Shown piece by piece: positions 55,729 to 64,000 of a DNA stretch of 64,000 bases. The notes beneath the pieces are model-generated. The model did not search any database and had not been told where the DNA came from. It worked only from the letters and a program-made list of their open reading frames with translations. Source of the DNA: Streptomyces poonensis. Lineage in GTDB: Bacteria > Actinomycetota > Actinomycetes > Streptomycetales > Streptomycetaceae. The stretch spans positions 533,384-597,383 of the forward strand of contig NZ_BMVW01000003.1 of NCBI RefSeq assembly GCF_014650915.1. Direction: 5' to 3'. Positions within the stretch are counted from its first letter, which is position 1; each line of letters starts with the position of its first letter. The translations under genes and the position numbers were made by a program.

Positions 55729-56496
55729 ATGATCGAACTGAAGACGGACACCTCCATCGACGCCATGCACGCCGCCGGACAGGTGGTGGCACAAGCACTC
55801 AGCGCGGTACGGAAGGCAGCCGCCGTGGGGGTCTCCCTGCTGGAACTGGACGAGGTGGCGCGGGACGTGCTGCGCGCGGCGGGGGCCACGTCGCCGTTCC
55901 TCGGCTACCGGCCCCACTTCGCGCCCACGCCCTTCCCCGCGGTGATCTGCGCCTCGGTCAACGACGCGATCGTGCACGGCATACCGACCGGCTACCGGCT
56001 CCGTGACGGCGACCTGGTGTCGATCGACTGCGGCGCCGAGCTGGACGGCTGGGCGGGCGACTCGGCGCTGAGCTTCGTCGTGGGCGAACCCCGGGCGGCC
56101 GACCTGCGGCTGGTCGAGACGGCGGAGCGGGCGCTCGCGGCGGGCATCGCGGCCGCCGTGCCCGGCAACCGCATGGGCGACCTCGCGCACGCGATCGGCT
56201 CGGTGTGCCGCGCGGCCGGGTACGGCATCCCGGACGGGTTCGGCGGCCACGGCATCGGCCGGCGTATGCACGAGGACCCGCCGGTGCCGAACGAGGGCCG
56301 CCCCGGGCGCGGCCTGCGGTTGCGCCCCGGCATGGTGCTCGCCATCGAACCGATGCTCATCGGCGGCGGCACCGACGGCTACCACGCGGCACCGGACGGC
56401 TGGACCCTGTGCACCGACGACGGCTCCCGCGCGGCCCACGCCGAGCACACGGTGGCGATCACGGAGGCGGGACCGCGGATCCTCACGGAACGGTAG
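55729..56496 (+). CDS. map: Type I methionine aminopeptidase (secondary copy)
   Basis: Removes the initiator methionine from nascent proteins using two metal ions. 255 residues. Ligands: Asp pair in [19 protein letters not shown], His in [15 protein letters not shown], Glu in [11 protein letters not shown] and Glu in [13 protein letters not shown]; all are present. It lacks an N-terminal zinc finger. Regulated apart from the secretion/ribosomal operon copy, it may be an accessory, inducible enzyme. Its message is probably leaderless. Its last codons and stop form the first unit of a tandem repeat. Confidence 0.93.
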   Translation: MIELKTDTSIDAMHAAGQVVAQALSAVRKAAAVGVSLLELDEVARDVLRAAGATSPFLGYRPHFAPTPFPAVICASVNDAIVHGIPTGYRLRDGDLVSIDCGAELDGWAGDSALSFVVGEPRAADLRLVETAERALAAGIAAAVPGNRMGDLAHAIGSVCRAAGYGIPDGFGGHGIGRRMHEDPPVPNEGRPGRGLRLRPGMVLAIEPMLIGGGTDGYHAAPDGWTLCTDDGSRAAHAEHTVAITEAGPRILTER

Positions 56497-56577
56497 GGCC
56501 GAGGGCGGAGCGGCAGGGCCGAGGACGGAGCGGTGGGGCCGAGGACGGAGCGGCAGGGCCGCCGACGGCCGAGCGGC
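56487..56577. repeat. Four-unit 20-bp tandem repeat containing the map stop codon
   Basis: Units at 56487, 56507, 56527 and 56547 follow GGARCGGYRGGGCCGAGGRC, with a partial remainder to 56577. The first unit contains the last codons of map and its TAG (56494-56496). The last unit is the most diverged. The rest of the gap to the clpC-like start shows nothing else. Confidence 0.85.
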
Positions 56578-56722
56578 ACCGCCGCCTGTCACTCCCGCGT
56601 CAGGAGCCACAGGTGTAACCGGGTGGCCGACAGGGCACCCGCGAGCGGAACGAGCATGAACGAGCACGTCGATCGGCAGGGTGCCCCGGCCCCGCCCCGG
56701 GCCTGGCGGGCACCTGGAACGG

Positions 56723-59335
<2,613 letters not shown>

Positions 59336-59344
59336 GCGGACGGG

Positions 59345-59408
59345 GCGCGCGACGGCTGCGCGCGCGTGACGGCTAGCGCGCGTGACGGCTACTCGCGCGT
59401 GACGGCTA
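59345..59408. repeat. 16/17-bp tandem repeat containing the ggt stop codon
   Basis: GACGGCT preceded by GCGCG(T) recurs at 59351, 59368, 59384 and 59401 (spacing 17, 16, 17). On the minus strand the unit is TAGCCGTCACGCGCG, and the TAG of the unit nearest the gene is the ggt stop codon (59408-59406). It fills the 70 bp between the convergent clpC and ggt genes. Confidence 0.85.
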
Positions 59409-61220
59409 AGGCGCCGGACGTACCACCATCGCCGAGCCGCCGCCCCGCCGTACGGTCTCGGCGGCGGCCAGCCACTTGCCGTTCGGCAGCCGCTGGACAC
59501 CGGCCGTGGCGCCGATCTCCGGGTTCTGCCGGAAGCTGTGGCCGATGGCTTCGAGCTCGCCGCGGAGCGGGCTGTTCCACAGGCCCGGTTCGAGCTCGGT
59601 GGTGGCCTGGTTGCGCTGGCTGGCGCGGGGCGCGGCGATCGCGTCGACCAGCGGCAGACCACGGTCGAGGAAGCCGGTCAGCGTCTGCAGCACGGTCGTG
59701 ATGATGGTCGCGCCGCCCGGCGAGCCGAGCGCCACCACGGGCTTGTCCTGCTGGTCGAGCACGATCGTCGGCGCCATCGAGGAGCGCGGGCGCTTGCCCG
59801 GACCCGGCAGGTTCGGGTCGTGCACGTCCGGGCTGGCCGGCGTGAAGGAGAAGTCGGTCAGCTCGTTGTTGAGGATGAAGCCGCGTCCGGGGACGGTGAT
59901 GCCGCTGCCGCCGGTCTGCTCGATGGTGAGGGTGTACGAGACGACGTTGCCCCACTTGTCGGCGACCGTGAGGTGGGTGGTGCTGTCGCCCTCGTACGTC
60001 GTCGGGGCGGGCGTGCCGCCGGTCGTGCAGCGGCCCGGGTGCCGCGGGTCGCCGGGCGCCACCGGGCTGGTCAGCACCGCGTCGTCCTTGATCAGGCACT
60101 CCCGTGCGTCGGCGTACCGCTGGGACAGCAACTCCTTGGTGGGCACGTCCTCGAAGGCGGGGTCGCCCACCCAGCGCCCCCGGTCGGCGAACGCGATCCG
60201 GCTCGCCTCGATGAAGCGGTGCAGGTACTGGGCTTCGCTCGCCTTCGACAGGTCGGTGCGCTCCAGCATGTTGAGCGCCTGGCCGACCGTCGTGCCACCG
60301 GAGGACGAGGGCGCCATGGAGTAGACGTCGAGGCCGCGGTACGAGGTCTTGGTGGGCGCCTGGCGCTTGACGCGGTACGTCGCCAGGTCCTTCAGCGACA
60401 GGTCGCCGGGGCGCGCGTCGTACTCGGAGCCCGGGTCGACGGGCGGCTTGTTGACGGTGTCGACGATGTCCTCGGCCAGCCCGCCCCGGTAGAGCGTGCC
60501 GACGCCCTTGCGCCTCAGCTCCGCGTACGTACGGGCCAGGTCGGGGTTCTTGAAGGTGGAGCCGACCACCGGAAGTCGGCCGCCCGGCAGGAACAGCTCG
60601 GCCGTGTCGGGGAAGTACCGGAAGCGGGTCTCGTTGGACGCGGTCTGCGAGCGGAACGTCTCGTCGACGGTGAACCCGTCCCGGGCGAGCCGCTCGGCAG
60701 GCTTCAGCAGTGTGCCGAGCCGCTCACTCCCCCATCTGTCCAGCGCCGCCTGCCAGGTGGCGGGCGTGCCGGGCGTACCGACGCTCAGCCCGCTGCTGAC
60801 GGCCTCGGCGAAGGGGATCGCCTTGCCGTTCTCCACGAACAGGTTCTCGTCGGCGGTCCGGGGCGCGGTCTCCCGGCCGTCGATGGTGTGCACCTTGCGG
60901 GACTTGGCGTCGTAGTAGACGAAGTAGCCGCCCCCGCCGATGCCCGCCGAGTACGGCTCGGTGACGCCGAGGGCGGCGGCCGTGGCGACCGCCGCGTCGA
61001 CGGCGTTGCCGCCCTTGCGCAGGACCTCGATGCCGGCGGCGGAGGCGTCCGCGTCGACGCTCGCGACGGCGCCGTCCCGGCCGACGGCCACGGGCTGCTT
61101 CTGAGGGGTCTGCTTCCCGGCCGTGTGCTGTGCGGCCGACGGCGGCGCGGCCGCCCCCACCGACATCACGGTGGCCGTGACGGCCAGTACCGCCAGCTTC
61201 CGTACGACAGAACGATCCAT
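59406..61220 (-). CDS. ggt: Secreted gamma-glutamyltransferase
   Basis: Hydrolyses or transfers the gamma-glutamyl group of glutathione and related compounds outside the cell. 604 residues. Signal peptide at the N-terminus (VVRKLAVLAVTATVMSVGAAAPPSAA, cleavage near residue 30). GNAVDAAVATAAALGVTEPYSAGIGGGGYFVYYD and the autocleavage Thr in EGDSTTHLTVADKWGNVVSYT, followed by GSGITVPGRGFILNNELTDF, are canonical. GGAGG lies 7 nt before ATG 61220. It is a second GGT-family gene besides the one at 45066. Confidence 0.95.
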   Translation of the reverse strand: MDRSVVRKLAVLAVTATVMSVGAAAPPSAAQHTAGKQTPQKQPVAVGRDGAVASVDADASAAGIEVLRKGGNAVDAAVATAAALGVTEPYSAGIGGGGYFVYYDAKSRKVHTIDGRETAPRTADENLFVENGKAIPFAEAVSSGLSVGTPGTPATWQAALDRWGSERLGTLLKPAERLARDGFTVDETFRSQTASNETRFRYFPDTAELFLPGGRLPVVGSTFKNPDLARTYAELRRKGVGTLYRGGLAEDIVDTVNKPPVDPGSEYDARPGDLSLKDLATYRVKRQAPTKTSYRGLDVYSMAPSSSGGTTVGQALNMLERTDLSKASEAQYLHRFIEASRIAFADRGRWVGDPAFEDVPTKELLSQRYADARECLIKDDAVLTSPVAPGDPRHPGRCTTGGTPAPTTYEGDSTTHLTVADKWGNVVSYTLTIEQTGGSGITVPGRGFILNNELTDFSFTPASPDVHDPNLPGPGKRPRSSMAPTIVLDQQDKPVVALGSPGGATIITTVLQTLTGFLDRGLPLVDAIAAPRASQRNQATTELEPGLWNSPLRGELEAIGHSFRQNPEIGATAGVQRLPNGKWLAAAETVRRGGGSAMVVRPAP

Positions 61221-61327
61221 CCGCGTACCTCCAGTCGACGACCGTCCGCGCAGCGTAACGCGGTTGCCATGGTCCCGTCAGGGACACCTCGTACAGGCAT
61301 CGGTCCCGCCCGCCAGCATGCGCGCCC

Positions 61328-61690
61328 ATGGACGACGACGTGCGTAACATCGTCCTCGGGGTGATCGCGGCGGGCATCATCGCCTGATCGGGCTGGCTCG
61401 CCCGAACCTGCCTGTGGCAGCGCAGACTCCGCCGCGAACAGGCCTTCTTCGGGCTCCCGGACAACTCCGAGTCGCTCCTCGTGGTCAACCGCGACGCCGG
61501 CAGCCCGGATCTGGCGGTGCACCGCTGCGACGTGTTCGCGCTCCTGGAGCTGTCCGCGCTCATCAAGGACTGCGGGGCGCACGCCCAGATCGTCACCGAG
61601 GACGCGGCCCAGCAGGGCTTCGGCGAGCGGACCGAGTTCTGCGTGGGCGGGCCGGGGAGCAAGCGTTGCGTTCTCCATCACCCACAACGG
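61328..61690 (+). pseudogene. TGA-interrupted, 3'-truncated membrane-anchored protein gene
   Basis: ATG 61328 reads MDDDVRNIVLGVIAAGIIA, then TGA at 61385-61387, then continues in the same frame SGWLARTCLWQRRLRREQAFFGL, LLVVNRDAGSPDLAVHRCDV, LLELSALIKDCGAHAQIV and FGERTEFCVGGPGSKR before drifting out of sense near 61690. This looks like a Streptomyces protein with one N-terminal membrane helix and a cytoplasmic domain, damaged by a nonsense change and loss of the 3' part. I do not know its function. The 107 bp upstream hold nothing recognisable. Confidence 0.65.
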
Positions 61691-61756
61691 ACTCAATGGC
61701 CAGCGGCTTCAGGCTGCTGCAGCAGACCCTGAGGAGGACTGCGCCTGCAGCGATAG

Positions 61757-61973
61757 GGGGAAGAATGGGCATCGAAGTGCTGCATCGGCTGCGCTCCGCC
61801 GGGCAGGTCGATGACGGCGAGGCGCCGGTGCCCCAGCCCGACATGTGTGCGCACATAGACGTGCCGCAACCGTCCGGCCCGCGACAGGCCATTGTCTCGG
61901 TCATCGCATCGAGCACGTCACTCCGGTGCGTCAGATCGGCTTCGAACGACACTCAGCCTGTAATCCCGCACAT
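61757..61973 (-). pseudogene. Fragment of glutamine-hydrolysing asparagine synthetase (asnB-like)
   Basis: From ATG 61973 the minus strand reads MCGITG, TGA where Trp is expected (61955-61953), then VSFEADLTHRSDVLDAMTET and MACRGPDGCGT, the N-terminal glutamine amidotransferase domain of AsnB with catalytic Cys2. After about 45 codons a frameshift is needed to continue with GHRRLAVIDLPGGAQPMQH, and the similarity stops soon after. It therefore has a nonsense change, a frameshift and loss of about 90% of the gene. Confidence 0.75.
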
Positions 61974-62090
61974 CTCACGTCCTCTTTTTCACGGCGCCTG
62001 CTCAAAATAAGCAAGAAGGCGCGAATGCGACCAAGTTGACATCGAAGCCTTTACCCCGCAATGGCCGATTCTCCCCGGCCGGTGTGCATT

Positions 62091-62106
62091 TTCCACAGAT
62101 GTGGAA
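62091..62106. promoter_or_regulatory. Operator-like palindrome upstream of the second tetR
   Basis: TTCCACA and TGTGGAA flank a GA centre (62091-62106); GCATT and its partner ATGC extend the symmetry imperfectly. It lies just upstream of a possible -10, TAGAAT (62110-62115), and 33 bp before the tetR start, suggesting autorepression. The surrounding 61974-62138 is markedly AT-richer than the rest of the window. Confidence 0.65.
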
Positions 62107-62138
62107 TGCTAGAATCAACCCACCAGATGGAGGATAAA

Positions 62139-62822
62139 ATGCCCGCAGAACAGCCCCACCCCAAGGCCGTCGGCAGGCCACCTCATTTGTCCCTCGACGC
62201 CATCATCGCCGCGGCGGATCGCATTCTGCAGACCGAGGGTGCGGAAAAGCTTTCGATGCGGCGCCTGGCGAACGAATTGAACAGCGCGCCGATGGCCCTT
62301 TATTATCACGTGCGCAATAAGGACGAACTACTCCTGCTCCTGATGGAGGCTCAGGCTCGGCACATACCCCGCCCGGAATTGCCGGAGGATCCCCGTGACC
62401 GACTGATCGCGTTGTCGATCATGCTCTACGAGTTGCTCGCCGACCGGCTGTGGATCGTCCAGGTGCTGACCGACGACGACCTCGTCGCCCCCTCGGCCCT
62501 CTGGTTCGTGGAGGAGATGATCGGCGCCGCGGTGGACTACGGCCACACTCCGGAGCAGGCCGTATACATCTACCGCACGATCTGGTACGCCATCGTCGGC
62601 GACCTGATCATTCGTGTGAAGGGCAAGCACCGACGCAGCCGGGCCACCCGACCGAGCTATGAGGACCAGGTCGTCACCGGTTTGACGAGCGGCACGCACC
62701 CCCATCTGGCGGCGGTCGCCGACCGATGGGCCGAACTCAATGTTCGTGACACTCATCGGCAGGGCCTGGCGGCGATCATCGACGGACTGCTGCGATCGGA
62801 CGAGATCGCGGAAGACCGGTAG
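62139..62822 (+). CDS. TetR-family regulator (TetR_C_1 type)
   Basis: 227 residues. HTH: SLDAIIAAADRILQTEGAEKLSMRRLANE and SAPMALYYHVRNKDELL, the classical TetR(B)-like spacing. The C-terminal domain contains VQVLTDDDLVAPSALWFVEE and YIYRTIWYAIVGDLI, as in drug-responsive TetR_C_1 regulators. GGAGG lies 5 nt before ATG 62139. Its 5' codons are AT-richer than neighbours. It is convergent with a thioesterase relic and ABC exporter gene, and probably governs that cluster. Confidence 0.9.
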   Translation: MPAEQPHPKAVGRPPHLSLDAIIAAADRILQTEGAEKLSMRRLANELNSAPMALYYHVRNKDELLLLLMEAQARHIPRPELPEDPRDRLIALSIMLYELLADRLWIVQVLTDDDLVAPSALWFVEEMIGAAVDYGHTPEQAVYIYRTIWYAIVGDLIIRVKGKHRRSRATRPSYEDQVVTGLTSGTHPHLAAVADRWAELNVRDTHRQGLAAIIDGLLRSDEIAEDR

Positions 62823-62832
62823 CTCGGCGGCC

Positions 62833-63538
62833 TCACGGAGCGGACGGCCAGGGGACCGACAGCTTCTCGGACACCGTCCGTGCGTGCGCCGTGAGGAGTT
62901 CGACGACCGAGTCCCGGTGCTCGTCCAGGTAGAAATGACCGCCCTCGAAGGTGCGGAATGCGCACGCACCGTCGGTGACCTCGCGCCATCCCTGGGCTTC
63001 CACCGAAGTGATCTCAGGGTCCGGATCGCCGTAGAGCACCGTGACCGGGGGTCCGCAGGCGCGCCCCAGGCATCGGCCGATATGTCTCGCTCAACCGGTA
63101 GTCGCTCCGGATCACGGGCAGAAACGTCTGGACGAGCGGGGCATTGTCGAGGATGTCGGCCCGTGTCGCGTCGGTGCGGCGCAATTCCTCGATCAGCTCC
63201 TCGTCGCTGCCGAGGTGAATCCGGCCCGGCCGTGTCAATGCCGGGGCCGGATGCCCGGACACCACCAATCCCGCCGGCGGGTCGGCCGCCAATACGGCGG
63301 CGAGCCGTTGCATGTCGTCCGGTACCGGTTCGGCGTACCGATCCTCCCGGCCCGGGTACCGGACGGCGAGGAATTCGATGTCCCAGGGTGCCGCCGGGGC
63401 CCACGACCGGTAATAACTCGCGCTGCCGCCACCATGCGGAAACAACCGCACGCGGGCCCGGGCATAGGGCCGGGACGCAAGTCGGCGGAATGCGCCGGCC
63501 GGTCGGTCCCGTGACAACGGATCAATCACCGTACCCAC
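62833..63538 (-). pseudogene. Type II thioesterase gene, active-site elbow deleted and frameshifted
   Basis: From GTG 63538 the frame gives RVRLFPHGGGSASYYRSWAP, FLAVRYPGREDRYAEP and then ADPPAGLVVSGHPAPALTRPG, fusing the strand before the nucleophile elbow to the later VSGHPAP segment: the GHSMG motif and its helix (about 35-40 residues) are missing. After DYRLSETYRPMPGARLRTP a +1 shift in a G5 run (63047-63051, plus strand) is needed to continue with VLYGDPDPEITSVEAQGWRE and GGHFYLDEHRDSVVELL, which hold the catalytic Asp and His. Two independent lesions make it non-functional. It follows directly after the ABC gene. Confidence 0.75.
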
Positions 63539-64000
63539 TCATTCACTCGCTACCGGTGCCATGGAGATGTTCCAGAAGTCGGAGTAGCGGCCACCTCGGC
63601 GCAGAAGCTCGTCGTGGGCTCCCTCCTCCACGATTCGGCCGCCTTCCAGGAAGAGGACACGGTCGGCACGTTGCACGGTCCGCATCCGGTGCGCGACCAT
63701 CACCACGGTCCTCCCCGCCATCAGGCGTTCGATGCCCTCGTGGACGGCTGCCTCGTTCACCGGGTCAAGGGCGGAGGTCACCTCGTCCAGCAGGACGACG
63801 GGCGCGTTCTTCAGCAGCGCCCGCGCGATCGAGACGCGCTGGCGTTCACCGCCCGACAGCAGTGCCCCGCCCTCGCCGACGTTCGCCGCCCACCCGCCGG
63901 GCAGCCGCTCGATCACCTCGTCCAGCCGTGCCGCGGCAGCCGCCGCCCGGACGTCGGCTTCGTCGGCGTCGGGGCGGCCGAGGCGCACGTTCTCCTCGAT
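63539..64000 (-). CDS. ABC exporter, ATP-binding C-terminus (gene continues beyond window)
   Basis: About 154 C-terminal residues of an ABC transporter nucleotide-binding domain. Visible: IEENVRLGRPDADEADVR, signature LLSGGERQRVSIARALL, Walker B VVLLDEVTSALDP, and the switch His in TVVMVAHRMRTVQ, ending GGRYSDFWNIS. The spacing and SGGERQRVSIARA are typical of MsbA/MdlB-like exporters fused to a transmembrane domain, as in siderophore or peptide clusters. It ends immediately before the thioesterase relic and should extend to the right, with biosynthetic genes probably beyond. Confidence 0.88.
   Translation of the reverse strand: MEENVRLGRPDADEADVRAAAAAARLDEVIERLPGGWAANVGEGGALLSGGERQRVSIARALLKNAPVVLLDEVTSALDPVNEAAVHEGIERLMAGRTVVMVAHRMRTVQRADRVLFLEGGRIVEEGAHDELLRRGGRYSDFWNISMAPVASE

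Noticed and set aside
61414..62010. Plus-strand 198-codon frame across the relic zone
   Set aside because: The recognisable similarities are in the other plus frame (TGA-broken gene) and on the minus strand (asnB fragment); this frame has no motif.

Overview
The window is high-GC actinobacterial DNA, almost certainly a Streptomyces chromosome. The evidence is strong codon-position GC bias with shadow reading frames opposite most genes, frequent GTG/TTG starts, divergent regulator-gene pairs, many -10 boxes placed 6-7 nt before a start codon (leaderless genes), and Streptomyces-type families such as a DevS/OsdK kinase, an OsdR regulator, an XRE-methionine aminopeptidase pair and DUF3558/DUF4232 lipoproteins. 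No rRNA, tRNA or CRISPR array was seen.

Layout. 1-5 kb: the end of a branched-chain amino acid ABC ATPase (LivF), a PucR-type regulator, glycerate kinase, a small secreted protein and an ADP-ribosylglycohydrolase. 5.1-7.8 kb: a three-module protein joining a membrane domain, a squalene/phytoene-synthase-like domain and a cis-prenyltransferase-like domain. 7.8-12 kb: Nudix hydrolase, sirtuin, NmrA-type oxidoreductase with divergent TetR, PadR regulator with divergent isochorismatase. 12-16.7 kb: DNA alkylation repair (Ogt plus an Ada-AlkA fusion) and an NmtR-like metal sensor divergent from an SPC-motif (P1B-4) metal-exporting ATPase.

16.7-42 kb is a hypoxia/nitrate island: a solitary cytochrome oxidase subunit I, a DevS/OsdK GAF kinase, a universal stress protein, a dead TnpB insertion element, cNMP-binding and CBS-BON proteins, NarK, an Acg-like nitroreductase, CopD, a copper nitrite reductase fused to a membrane domain and an extra cupredoxin, a radical SAM protein, narGHJI, a D-lactate-dehydrogenase-like enzyme, OsdR/DevR and an FMN-binding protein. 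Fourteen-base near-palindromes with half-sites like GGGCCG and CGGCCC recur in the intergenic regions of this island, in several places 21-22 or 42 bp apart. They look like the DevR/OsdR boxes that would tie the island into one regulon. NarGHJI would turn nitrate into nitrite and NirK nitrite into NO, itself a possible ligand of the kinase.

42-48.6 kb: macrodomain protein, FAD oxidoreductase, inositol-phosphatase-like protein, a gamma-glutamyltransferase-like protein and two lipoproteins. 48.6-55.1 kb: a five-gene reductive pyrimidine/hydantoin catabolic operon (NCS1 permease, LLM flavoprotein, dihydropyrimidinase, aminotransferase, beta-ureidopropionase). 55.4-61.2 kb: XRE regulator and methionine aminopeptidase, a ClpC-type ATPase and a secreted gamma-glutamyltransferase. 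61.3-64 kb: a relic zone (a TGA-broken gene, an asparagine synthetase fragment and a thioesterase lacking its active-site elbow), a TetR regulator and the end of an ABC exporter, probably the edge of a nonribosomal peptide or siderophore cluster.

A structural theme is short tandem repeats (16-27 bp) whose units contain the stop codon of the adjacent gene, at four separate loci.
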